A stretch of 64,000 bases of DNA from Bacteroidales bacterium. Its GTDB lineage: Bacteria > Bacteroidota > Bacteroidia > Bacteroidales > Tenuifilaceae. The DNA lies in NCBI GenBank assembly GCA_013376985.1, contig JACABB010000009.1:1-64000 (forward strand), read 5' to 3'. Position numbers and translations under genes: made by a program. The notes under the pieces were generated by a model. The model made no database searches and was not told where the DNA came from. It saw nothing but the letters and a program-made list of their open reading frames with translations. Every line of letters begins with the position of its first letter. The stretch's first letter is position 1. Shown here one piece after another: positions 9,121 through 17,162 of this stretch.

Positions 9121-9238
9121 AGAAGTGCCTAGAGTGCCTAAAGTACTTCGAGTGCCTAAAGTTAGTTATACTTAACTCTAATACTATTAACTTTAAGTAC
9201 TCTAAGTACTTGAAGTACTCTTAACTTTATGTACTAAC
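9121..9238. repeat. Short direct and inverted repeats between operon genes
   Basis: This spacer consists of repeats of AGTGCCTAAAGT-like and AGTACTT-like units in both orientations, able to fold into AT-rich stems. It separates the oxidoreductase from the flavoprotein. Whether it processes the mRNA or is an inert repeat cannot be told. Confidence 0.6.
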
Positions 9239-9240
9239 AA

Positions 9241-11475
9241 ATGACTGAGCAAAACGAATTTGTTAAGGAATGTTTACAAAACGAACGGGCATTTTGCACA
9301 GCAGAGTGCCCGTTCAGTCTTGATATTCGCGATTTTGTTGGAAAAATCCAACAAGGTCGATTTAATGTAGCATACAGAACATATCAGAATGCGGTAGGAT
9401 TTCCCGGTATTGTTTCGGCTTTGTGCCCTGAACCATGCAAACAGGTTTGTCCTATGAAGGATGCAGGAGGTTCTATCTCAATAAAGCGACTCGAAATCGC
9501 AGCTATGAGCTATGCTCGTAATACTGCGCCAGACCAATATAATATGCCCCCAAAAGGCAATAGAATTGCCATTATTGGTGGCGGAATTAGCGGTCTTGCT
9601 TGTGCGCTTCGTTTAACCACAAAAAAATACGATGTAACCATCTATGAGAAGTCATACTTGTTGGGTGGACATCTTCATAGTTTGCTTGAACCCGAAGTAT
9701 TCCTTAATGATATAAAGCAGCAGTTCATTAATGAAAATTTCACGCTATTGCTCAACACCGAAGTTACACGTTTAGATGATTTGAGTTTTGATGCTATCTA
9801 TATAGCAACGGGTAAGGGTGGTAATGATTTCGGTCTTTTTGAAAGTAATGAAGGTGCTTTTGCCACTACAAAATTTGGTATTTTTATAGGCGGATCAATC
9901 ACTGGGGTAGATACTATGACTGCAATTGCACATGGTCTTAATGTTTCAGGAGCTATTGAGCGATTCTTGAAGATTGGAAAAATGAATCATCCAGTAGAAG
10001 CAACTGGAACTAAATTGCTTTATGAGGGAATACGAATAGTTAAGGCTGATGCCGTTGAGCCATTAGATGGAAAAACATTTACCAAAGAAGAATCTATAAC
10101 TGAAGCAAATCGCTGTCTTAAATGTGCTTGCGATGCCTGTGTTCATCATTCTCCGTTGATGAACTATTTCAAAAAATTTCCTAAACGCATTGCCGATGAA
10201 GTTGAAGTAACCATAAGGCCTAGCACATTAGATGGTAATGGTACAGTTTGTACAAGGCTTATTTCCACTTGCAATCATTGTGGGTTGTGCAAAGAGGTTT
10301 GCCCTAAAGATATCGATACTGGTGAATTTCTGCGAGAAAGTATGCATTCAATGCATAAGAAAGGAGCAATGCCTTGGGCATTCCATGAATACTACATAAG
10401 GGATATGGAATTTTCAAATAATGAGGCTGCTCTTACAAAGTTACCACAAGGCCATAACAAAAGCCGATATCTCTTTTTTCCAGGTTGTCAACTTGGGGCT
10501 TCAGATTCTCGTTATGTAACCGAAAGCTATAAATTTTTAAGTGAGCAATTCCCCGACACGGCGTTAATGCTAAGTTGTTGTGGCGCTCCTGCCGATTGGG
10601 CTGGTGATGTAGAAAATCACACTAAAGTTATCGATAGGATAAAGGCTGACTGGATTAGTCTTGGAAAACCAATTGCCATCTTTGCATGTCCGATGTGCAA
10701 GCAGATGTTTCAGCGTTTTCTTCCAGAAATTGAAGGACAATTTCTATATAATATCATTGATGAAAAAGGAAGTGACCTTATTCAAAAAACAAAAAAGGGT
10801 ATTGCATCGGTATTCGATCCTTGTGCAAGTAGGTTTGAGCCAGCATTGCAGAGTTCTATTCGTAATCTAGCAACCAAGGCAGGTTTTTGCCTTGAACCGT
10901 TGCCTATGGAAGGTAAAATGGCGGAGTGCTGTAGCTATGGCGGACATGTGGCAATTGCATATCCACCTTATGTGACTCATAATGTGCAAAAACGAATTGA
11001 GCAAAGTAATAATCCATACATAACCTATTGCTCAAACTGTCGTGATACATTTACGGCAGCAAAGAAACCAACTTGGCATATCCTCGATATAATTTTTGAT
11101 TTGGATAATGAAAATCGAGTATTACCAACGATTTCAGAGCGAAGGGATAAACGACTACAGCTGAAACAACAATTGCTAAATGAGTTTTGGAAGGAGGCAA
11201 GTATTATGGAAAAACCAGCAATAGAGGTTATAATCTCACAAGAACTCAAAGAGAAATTAAATAGTAAATATATTTTAGAATCGGATATTTACACAGTAAT
11301 TGATAATTGTGAGAAAAGCGGAAGCAAACTGTTTAATCCCAACTCAGAGACATTTACAGGGTATTTGCAAATTGGTAAAATGACTTATTGGGTTGAATAT
11401 CGTGCTAAACAAGAGCGTGAATTTGAACTTGTAAACGCATACTGTCATCGAATGAAAATAGAGGAGGGAGAATAG
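9241..11475 (+). CDS. GltD-like flavoprotein with dicluster and CCG domains
   Basis: A 744-residue fusion. Residues 1-100 form a GltD-type N-terminal Fe-S domain (FCTAECP, LCPEPCKQVCP). An FAD-binding Rossmann segment follows (IAIIGGGISGLACALRL, about 109-125). Then come two cluster motifs (CLKCACDACVHH, CNHCGLCKEVCPKD). The C-terminal half carries HdrB-like CCG motifs (FPGCQLG with SCCGAP, and CCSYGG with CSNC). It is therefore a soluble electron carrier or bifurcation-type module linking a flavin, Fe-S clusters and perhaps a thiol-disulfide centre. It follows the molybdoenzyme and precedes a tiny redox protein by 4 bases. The same fusion (DVU_1558 type) sits beside Mop in Desulfovibrio, from memory. 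Confidence 0.85.
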   Translation: MTEQNEFVKECLQNERAFCTAECPFSLDIRDFVGKIQQGRFNVAYRTYQNAVGFPGIVSALCPEPCKQVCPMKDAGGSISIKRLEIAAMSYARNTAPDQYNMPPKGNRIAIIGGGISGLACALRLTTKKYDVTIYEKSYLLGGHLHSLLEPEVFLNDIKQQFINENFTLLLNTEVTRLDDLSFDAIYIATGKGGNDFGLFESNEGAFATTKFGIFIGGSITGVDTMTAIAHGLNVSGAIERFLKIGKMNHPVEATGTKLLYEGIRIVKADAVEPLDGKTFTKEESITEANRCLKCACDACVHHSPLMNYFKKFPKRIADEVEVTIRPSTLDGNGTVCTRLISTCNHCGLCKEVCPKDIDTGEFLRESMHSMHKKGAMPWAFHEYYIRDMEFSNNEAALTKLPQGHNKSRYLFFPGCQLGASDSRYVTESYKFLSEQFPDTALMLSCCGAPADWAGDVENHTKVIDRIKADWISLGKPIAIFACPMCKQMFQRFLPEIEGQFLYNIIDEKGSDLIQKTKKGIASVFDPCASRFEPALQSSIRNLATKAGFCLEPLPMEGKMAECCSYGGHVAIAYPPYVTHNVQKRIEQSNNPYITYCSNCRDTFTAAKKPTWHILDIIFDLDNENRVLPTISERRDKRLQLKQQLLNEFWKEASIMEKPAIEVIISQELKEKLNSKYILESDIYTVIDNCEKSGSKLFNPNSETFTGYLQIGKMTYWVEYRAKQEREFELVNAYCHRMKIEEGE

Positions 11476-11479
11476 AAAG

Positions 11480-11671
11480 ATGGAAGAAAAAAAACTTATT
11501 TGCTTTAAATGCCAGAAGAAGTTAGAACTTAAAAAAACTAACTTCTCATATCTGGGGCACATTTTTTTCACCGAGGTACCAAGATGCCCTCAATGTGGTT
11601 TGGTTTTTATCTCCGAAGACTTGGTAAAGGGACGAATATCTGAAGTTGAGATGCAGATGGAGGACAAATAA
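11480..11671 (+). CDS. Small four-cysteine redox protein (DVU_1557-like)
   Basis: A 63-residue protein with two CxxC knuckles, CFKC near residue 10 and CPQC near residue 37, in a rubredoxin-like or zinc-ribbon pattern; the tail is acidic. It starts 4 bases after the flavoprotein and ends 21 bases before the radical SAM gene, so it is surely cotranscribed. The spacing of the cysteines would suit one iron or zinc. Small proteins of this type occupy the same place in the Desulfovibrio cluster (DVU_1557 family, from memory). It may shuttle electrons between the flavoprotein and its partners. The metal is unproven. Confidence 0.75.
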   Translation: MEEKKLICFKCQKKLELKKTNFSYLGHIFFTEVPRCPQCGLVFISEDLVKGRISEVEMQMEDK

Positions 11672-11692
11672 GTTAAAAGAGATAAGTGAAGA

Positions 11693-13030
11693 GTGAAAAG
11701 TTCAAGACTTATATTGGAAAACGGATTAATGCCTGATTATCAGTTATTATATAAAACATGGAGTATTTGTCCAATCTGTATGAAACGCCTGCCCGCAGAA
11801 CGTGTGCAAAGAGGTGAGCAAGTATTTCTTAAAAAAATATGTAAAGAACACGGCTCATTTGAAAGCATTATTTGGCGAGGATATTCCAGTTTTAGTGAAT
11901 GGGTAAATAACTCCGATCAACCTGCTCTTGAAAACCCTAATTGCCCTGATAGTTGTGGTTTATGCTCAGATCATCTTCAGAAAACATGCTGTGTAATTCT
12001 CAATATAACAAATCGATGTAATCTCAATTGCCATTTTTGTTTTGCAGATTGTAATAACAGCAATGATGAACTAACTTTTGAAGAGATAAATAAGTCGCTT
12101 TCTAAGCTAATAGTAAAAGGTAAAACTCTTGTTCAACTTAGTGGTGGCGAGCCAACAATGCGCGATGATTTACCTGAAATCATAAAGGCCGCAAAAGATT
12201 TAGGTGCAAAATATGTGCAACTCAACTCAAATGGCATCCGTTTGAGTGAAGATAAAGAATATGTGAGAAAACTTGCCAAAGCAGGTCTATCCTTTGTATT
12301 CATGCAATTTGATGGTACTGATGATGCAATATACAAGAGTTTACGCGGTAAGTCGCTTCTGAAAGTTAAGCAGAAAGCAATTGAACGTTGCTCAGAGCAT
12401 AATATTGGTGTAACGCTTGTTCCAACATTGGTTCGTGGTGTTAACACCCATAACATTGGTGATATACTTAGTTATGCAATCTCTGAGTCGCCCAAAGTTC
12501 GCGGAGTACATTTTCAACCAGCGACTTTTTTAGGTCGAGTACCCGAAAAGCCAACAAACGATGAACGTTTTACACTTGATGAACTGATATTCGAAATTCA
12601 AAAGCAGACAAATGGAATGATTAAGTCAGAGAATTTGCTTCCCTCTGCATGTGACCATCCTCTTTGTGGCTTTCATGGAGATTTTATTGTTGATCAAAAC
12701 AAAGTTATTTCGCTTTTAAAGCGAGAAAAAACTGAGAAGAGTTGTTGCGGTAGCCCTGTAGCGGCCGATATAAATAGGGAGTTTGTTGCGAGACGTTGGC
12801 AAAGACCTCCAACTACAAATGCAAGTTTGGATTCATCTAATGGCAATTTACACGATATGGAGTTCTTTCTTAATCGTGTAAAAACGCATGGCTTTACAGT
12901 AACATCAATGGCATTTCAGGATGCTGGCAATATTGATTTTTCACGCCTTCGGAATTGTAGCCTCCATGTATATGATAAAGGAAGTTTTATACCATTTTGC
13001 TCATATTATCTTTCAGGATGGAAGCAATAA
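11693..13030 (+). CDS. Radical SAM protein (TrsS-like)
   Basis: A 445-residue radical SAM enzyme. The cluster motif is CNLNCHFC in NITNRCNLNCHFCFADC (about residue 105), followed by the glycine-rich LSGGEPTMR. The N-terminal segment has a CPIC knuckle plus further cysteines, and the C-terminal part has many more (DHPLCGFHGDF, SCCGSP, NCSLHV, PFCSYY), suggesting extra Fe-S or metal sites. The overall shape resembles MoaA/Tes-like proteins and the family NCBI calls TrsS. The given start is GTG at 11693; ATG at 11729 is an alternative. It overlaps the methyltransferase gene, so the two probably act together. The reaction is unknown. Confidence 0.82.
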   Translation: MKSSRLILENGLMPDYQLLYKTWSICPICMKRLPAERVQRGEQVFLKKICKEHGSFESIIWRGYSSFSEWVNNSDQPALENPNCPDSCGLCSDHLQKTCCVILNITNRCNLNCHFCFADCNNSNDELTFEEINKSLSKLIVKGKTLVQLSGGEPTMRDDLPEIIKAAKDLGAKYVQLNSNGIRLSEDKEYVRKLAKAGLSFVFMQFDGTDDAIYKSLRGKSLLKVKQKAIERCSEHNIGVTLVPTLVRGVNTHNIGDILSYAISESPKVRGVHFQPATFLGRVPEKPTNDERFTLDELIFEIQKQTNGMIKSENLLPSACDHPLCGFHGDFIVDQNKVISLLKREKTEKSCCGSPVAADINREFVARRWQRPPTTNASLDSSNGNLHDMEFFLNRVKTHGFTVTSMAFQDAGNIDFSRLRNCSLHVYDKGSFIPFCSYYLSGWKQ

Positions 13031-13659
13031 AGAATACATCTTGTGTTATAAACCGCCCAGGCGGTTTTATAATTACCGACACAGCATTTTCCTTCTGTTC
13101 ATTTACTAAAAATGCAAAAATTCTTGATCTAGGATGCGGCTCTGGTGCAACTGTTGAATATTTGCACCATAAATATGGCTTCGATGTCTATGGACTTGAT
13201 AAAAAACTAGAACTATCGGATATACCAAATAATCTATTTAAAGCAGCAGCAGAAGTAATCCCCTTTCCTGAAATATCAATGGATGGAGTTCTTATGGAAT
13301 GTAGCTTTTCAATGATGACTAATCAGAAAACCGTGTTAAAAGAGTGTAATCGAGTGCTAAAAGCAGATGGTCGTTTGATTATCTCAGATATGTACGCACG
13401 TGGCGAAGCAGCACAGTTAAAAGGCTGTTTGGGACGTGTTGACTCAAAGGAAAGTATTATAAATATTATAGAGAGTAATGGTTTCACAATAGAGCTTTTC
13501 GAAGACTTCTCCCAACATCTTCAAACCATGTGGGGGCAAATGATCTTTGAAAAAGGGGCAAAGACTTTCTATTGCGACTTGGGCGTTGATCCCGAAACCA
13601 TGAAACGTATTAAATGCGGCTACTATCTAATTGTTGCCAGCAAAAAGGTTGCGTTATGA
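13018..13659 (+). CDS. SAM-dependent methyltransferase (DVU_1556/TrsM-like)
   Basis: A class I methyltransferase of 213 residues from the ATG at 13018, which overlaps the radical SAM gene by 13 bases; an upstream TTG at 12997 is less likely. SAM motif I is ILDLGCGSGATVEYL; LDKKL supplies the acidic end of strand 2 and VLMECSFSMM motif IV; KECNRVLKADGRLIISD is the typical post-motif helix and strand. Its stop overlaps the next start (ATGA). The tight coupling to the radical SAM gene implies sequential or joint modification of one substrate. No substrate can be inferred. Confidence 0.85.
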   Translation: MEAIKNTSCVINRPGGFIITDTAFSFCSFTKNAKILDLGCGSGATVEYLHHKYGFDVYGLDKKLELSDIPNNLFKAAAEVIPFPEISMDGVLMECSFSMMTNQKTVLKECNRVLKADGRLIISDMYARGEAAQLKGCLGRVDSKESIINIIESNGFTIELFEDFSQHLQTMWGQMIFEKGAKTFYCDLGVDPETMKRIKCGYYLIVASKKVAL

Positions 13660-14879
13660 TTTCTCCCGTTGAAACATGGGTTGCTGAACGTACTGGCCTT
13701 CGAGATAATCTTAATCCCGAAACATTAAAGAAATGGCAACTTGGTAAGCTTAGTGCTTTGATTCAATATGCCTGTGAAAATACTAAATTTTACCATGAAA
13801 AACTTCATTCTACAAGCGATATAACTGAATTACCATTCACATCCCCTTCAGATATTGCTGCAGATCCATTTGCTTTTCTTGCTATACCGCAGAGTTTAGT
13901 TGCAAGGGTAACTACTCTTGCGAACTCAGGAACTACTCACCTAAAAAAACGCATATTCTTTTCGAAAGCTGATCTAGAAAGAACCATTGATTTTTTTGCT
14001 GTAGGCATGAGCACAATGGTGCGTAAAGGAGAAAAATCACAGATACTTATTTCAAACAGAACCGAAAATAGCCTTGGAAGTTTACTCAAGGAGAGTCTTT
14101 TGAGAATAGGTGTTACCTCAGAAATATCTGGAACAATTAAATCAGTGAATGCTGCGATTGAAGCTTCTAAAGGCGGCGATTGTCTGATTGGTATGCCTGC
14201 TGAAATGCTTTATATGAGTCATAAAGCACCTGAGTTGCGTCCTAGAAGCGTTCTTCTTGCTGCTGATTATATACCTCAAAGTTTAATTAATGGTATTAAA
14301 GAAACATGGAAATGTGATGTGTTCACGCACTATGGTCATTCAGAGTTTGGTTTTGGATGTGCTGTTGATTGCGATCAACACAATGGATATCATTTGCGAG
14401 ATGCAGATCTTATTTTTGAAATTATCGATTTTAAGACAGGAAAGTCAGCCAAGATTGGTGAAAGTGGTGAAATAGTAATTACAACCCTATCTAACGAAGC
14501 GATGCCACTAATTCGTTATCGTACAGGCAATATATCTCGGTTTATAAATACTCCTTGTGGATGTGGTAGCCTACTTCCAAGATTAGGGAGTATAGAAGGG
14601 CGTATTTCTAGTTATATCCCTATTGGTGAAGGTAAGGTATTGAGCATACATCAACTTGATGAGATAATATTTGCAGACCCAAATGTTCGTAGTTTTGATG
14701 CTTCTATTAAAAATGATAAGGTAATGAAAACTTTACTTTTAACTGTAGATTCTAATGGTTCTATTGACTTGGATTCCTTTAGTGATAAGCTGCCAAAGAG
14801 CATCAACGTTGAGGTGAAGTACGATAAAGTAGATCCTTTCTCTCACAGGGCAAAAAGACGAATAAATATAGTTTCGTAA
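13656..14879 (+). CDS. PaaK-like AMP-dependent adenylating enzyme
   Basis: A 407-residue protein from the ATG at 13656, overlapping the methyltransferase stop by four bases. It resembles phenylacetate-CoA ligase-type adenylate-forming enzymes: a start like ETWVAERTGL, many short helices (LIQYACENTKFYHEKL), the phosphate-loop equivalent ANSGTTHLKKR, the GHSEFGFG motif, and the adenylation motif PLIRYRTGN. Glycine- and cysteine-containing PCGCGSLLPRLG is typical of the PaaK group. It presumably activates a carboxylate to an acyl-adenylate or acyl-CoA, perhaps the acid made by the aldehyde oxidoreductase. It matches the DVU_1553 type from memory. It is the last gene of the transcription unit. 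Confidence 0.8.
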   Translation: MISPVETWVAERTGLRDNLNPETLKKWQLGKLSALIQYACENTKFYHEKLHSTSDITELPFTSPSDIAADPFAFLAIPQSLVARVTTLANSGTTHLKKRIFFSKADLERTIDFFAVGMSTMVRKGEKSQILISNRTENSLGSLLKESLLRIGVTSEISGTIKSVNAAIEASKGGDCLIGMPAEMLYMSHKAPELRPRSVLLAADYIPQSLINGIKETWKCDVFTHYGHSEFGFGCAVDCDQHNGYHLRDADLIFEIIDFKTGKSAKIGESGEIVITTLSNEAMPLIRYRTGNISRFINTPCGCGSLLPRLGSIEGRISSYIPIGEGKVLSIHQLDEIIFADPNVRSFDASIKNDKVMKTLLLTVDSNGSIDLDSFSDKLPKSINVEVKYDKVDPFSHRAKRRINIVS

Positions 14880-14916
14880 TAAATAGCAATGTCTATTTTT
14901 TTAAGCATTAATAAAA

Positions 14917-14944
14917 TTCGATATGAATTTATTTTCATATCGAA
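14917..14944. promoter_or_regulatory. ModE-like box 3
   Basis: An 11-bp perfect inverted repeat, TTCGATATGAA and TTCATATCGAA, spaced by 6 bases. Its core is CGATAT-N12-ATATCG, the same architecture as boxes 1 and 2 with an A/T swap at one symmetric position. It lies just upstream of the -7 element of the aldehyde dehydrogenase, over the -33 region. Confidence 0.55.
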
Positions 14945-14952
14945 ATAGATAT

Positions 14953-14960
14953 TATGTTTG
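14953..14960 (+). promoter_or_regulatory. Candidate -7 element of the aldehyde dehydrogenase gene
   Basis: TATGTTTG matches TAnnTTTG, 92 bases before the start codon at 15053 and nine bases after ModE-like box 3. The -33 position falls inside that box. Confidence 0.5.
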
Positions 14961-15052
14961 CAAAAGTTTTTAAAAAAACATTAAAGTATCGGATTTGTTA
15001 CTCAGATATCAATTCCACATGAATCAGAAAATATAAACAAAACATAAATAGT

Positions 15053-16603
15053 ATGGAAAGAGAAAGAATTAAACATGTGCTTGACAGGTTTGGTATAAAG
15101 CCAATTAATAATGGAGTATCTACTGGAGTTGTATGGTTTGAAACCAAAGGTGATATTACTGTATCTTCGTCGCCAATTGATAATAAAGAAATTGCTAAGG
15201 TTAAGAATGCAACAATAGAAGATTATGAAACAGTTGTAAAAAAAGCAGAAGAAGCATTTTTAATTTGGAGAGAAATTCCAGCACCTAAAAGGGGTGAAAT
15301 TGTTCGTCAGATAGGACTTGCTTTGCGCGATGCAAAAGAAGATTTAGGCTACCTAGTTTCGCTCGAAATGGGAAAGATATATCAGGAAGGTTTGGGTGAA
15401 GTTCAGGAGATGATTGATATTTGTGACTTTGCAGTAGGTCAATCGCGCTTGTTAAATGGCTTTACGATGCGTTCTGAAAGGAGGGAACATAGGATGTACG
15501 ATCAGTACCATTCATTGGGAATTGTAGGTCTTATCACATCGTTTAATTTTCCTGTAGCGGTTTGGGCATGGAACTCAATGCTTGCTGCTGTTTGTGGCGA
15601 TGTTGTAATTTGGAAACCCAGTTCAAAAACGCCTATATCTGCAATTGCAACTCAAAATATTATCTCAAAAGTACTTAAGGATAATAACCTTCCCGAAGGT
15701 ATCTTCAACTTGATAGTTGCTAAATCAAATGTTCTAGGTGATAATTTTGTTGCAGATAAGCGAATACCTCTATTCTCGATTACAGGTTCTACAAAAGTTG
15801 GCAAAAGGGCAAGTGCAATAATTGGTGAACGCCTTGGAAAGGCAATACTTGAATTAGGTGGAAATAATGCAGTTATTGTTTCTGATTCTGCCGATATTCA
15901 AATGGCTGTGTCTTCGACCGTTTTTGGAGCTGTTGGTACATGCGGGCAAAGATGTACAACAACTAGAAGAATAATTGTTCAAGAGAAAATTTACAATGAG
16001 GTGAAAAACAGTTTGGTAAACGCTTATGAACAGATTAAAGAAAAAATTGGGAATCCCCTTTTAGAAAATAACCTTGTTGGCCCTTTGGTTGACCAATCAG
16101 CAGTTAAGGCATTTTTACATGCTATTGATGTGGTTAAAAAGGAGGGAGGAAAGGTTTTGTGCGGTGGTTATGCCCTTGAGGGAGATAAATACCCTTCAGG
16201 AAATTACGTAGTGCCCGCTTTGGTTGAAGCAGAAAACCATTATAAAATTGTTCAGGAAGAGACATTTGCACCGATACTCTATCTCATTAAATATAAAACG
16301 ATTGAAGAAGCAATTGCCTTAAATAATGGTGTTCCTCAAGGATTATCTTCATCGATTTTTACTTTAAATATGCGTGAAGCAGAAAGGTTTGTATCAGATT
16401 TAGGATCTGATTGTGGTCTTGCTAACGTGAATGGCGGTACTTCGGGAGCAGAGATTGGTGGCGCATTTGGTGGTGAAAAAGAGACTGGTAGTGGTAGAGA
16501 GTCAGGTTCTGATTCATGGAAGCAATACATGAGAAGACAAACTAACACCATTAATTATAGTAATGAACTTCCATTGGCACAAGGAATTAAATTTGAATTT
16601 TAA
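15053..16603 (+). CDS. ALDH7-family aldehyde dehydrogenase
   Basis: A 516-residue NAD-dependent aldehyde dehydrogenase of the ALDH7 (antiquitin, aminoadipate semialdehyde) group. Hallmarks: SFNFPVAVWAWNSMLA, KPSSKTP for NAD binding, FTGSTKVG-like SITGSTKVG, general base E267 in LELGGNNA, the catalytic cysteine C301 in GQRCTTTRR, and the ALDH7 C-terminus GGEKETGSGRESGSDSWK. Length is normal. The family oxidises alpha-aminoadipic semialdehyde in lysine catabolism, but no other lysine genes are near. Its promoter holds a ModE-like box, so it may be coregulated with the molybdenum hydroxylase and handle a related aldehyde. Confidence 0.92.
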   Translation: MERERIKHVLDRFGIKPINNGVSTGVVWFETKGDITVSSSPIDNKEIAKVKNATIEDYETVVKKAEEAFLIWREIPAPKRGEIVRQIGLALRDAKEDLGYLVSLEMGKIYQEGLGEVQEMIDICDFAVGQSRLLNGFTMRSERREHRMYDQYHSLGIVGLITSFNFPVAVWAWNSMLAAVCGDVVIWKPSSKTPISAIATQNIISKVLKDNNLPEGIFNLIVAKSNVLGDNFVADKRIPLFSITGSTKVGKRASAIIGERLGKAILELGGNNAVIVSDSADIQMAVSSTVFGAVGTCGQRCTTTRRIIVQEKIYNEVKNSLVNAYEQIKEKIGNPLLENNLVGPLVDQSAVKAFLHAIDVVKKEGGKVLCGGYALEGDKYPSGNYVVPALVEAENHYKIVQEETFAPILYLIKYKTIEEAIALNNGVPQGLSSSIFTLNMREAERFVSDLGSDCGLANVNGGTSGAEIGGAFGGEKETGSGRESGSDSWKQYMRRQTNTINYSNELPLAQGIKFEF

Positions 16604-16634
16604 ATATCAAAGTTCAAAAATCTAGTTGCTTTTT

Positions 16635-16669
16635 TTATTAACCACCTGATAGCATCAGGTGGTTAATAA
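16635..16669 (+). terminator. Perfect 16-bp hairpin after the aldehyde dehydrogenase
   Basis: Arms at 16635-16650 and 16654-16669 pair perfectly around a 3-base loop (AGC), 31 bases after the stop codon. The downstream side is AT-rich but lacks a long T run, so it may be a weak terminator, an mRNA end protector or a repeat. Confidence 0.5.
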
Positions 16670-16780
16670 TACAATGCCTTTATTAAAAATTATAAGGAAT
16701 ATTATTAATTTAATCAGTTGAAATATAGAATCTTGAATCTCTATTTACTGATAACTTCTAATTCAATCAAAGTTACTTAG

Positions 16781-17140
16781 GTGAAAAATCAAAAGAATAA
16801 AGCAGGTAAAATTGATGCCGATAGTAGAATATGGCTTACCATAGACAATAAATCATTTTTAGGTCAGGGCAAAATAGAGTTGTTAGAAAAAATCAAAGAA
16901 TACGGATCGTTACGTAAAGCTGCTGGAGAAATGAAGATGTCGTATAGAAAAGCATGGGGGAGCATAAATAAAATTAATGAACTTGCTGGTAAACCTTTAG
17001 TTATCCTCAAACGAGGTGGGAAAGATGGTGGCATTGCTGAAATCACTGAAGTTGGAGAAAAAGCAATTATTATATTTAATCAACTTCAAGAAGAAATTAA
17101 GAATTTACTCGAAAAACAAACAAACTCCTTAGAACTGTAA
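16781..17140 (+). CDS. ModE-like winged-helix regulator lacking molybdate domains
   Basis: A 119-residue protein equal to the N-terminal DNA-binding domain of ModE. After a short tail comes WLTIDNKSFLGQGKIELL, then the HTH IKEYGSLRKAAGEMKMSYRKAWGSINKIN and the wing region PLVILKRGGKDGG. The two C-terminal TOBE/Mop domains that bind molybdate in E. coli ModE are absent, so ligand sensing must come from elsewhere or be lost. The start is GTG. It precedes the DUF364 gene by 22 bases. It is the natural candidate to bind the three CGnTAT-N12-ATAnCG boxes in this locus. Confidence 0.88.
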   Translation: MKNQKNKAGKIDADSRIWLTIDNKSFLGQGKIELLEKIKEYGSLRKAAGEMKMSYRKAWGSINKINELAGKPLVILKRGGKDGGIAEITEVGEKAIIIFNQLQEEIKNLLEKQTNSLEL

Positions 17141-17162
17141 TATTTAAAATTCATAACCTCTT

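Noticed and set aside
12133-12456. 107-codon ORF opposite the radical SAM gene
   Set aside because: It is the antisense shadow of the conserved SAM domain.
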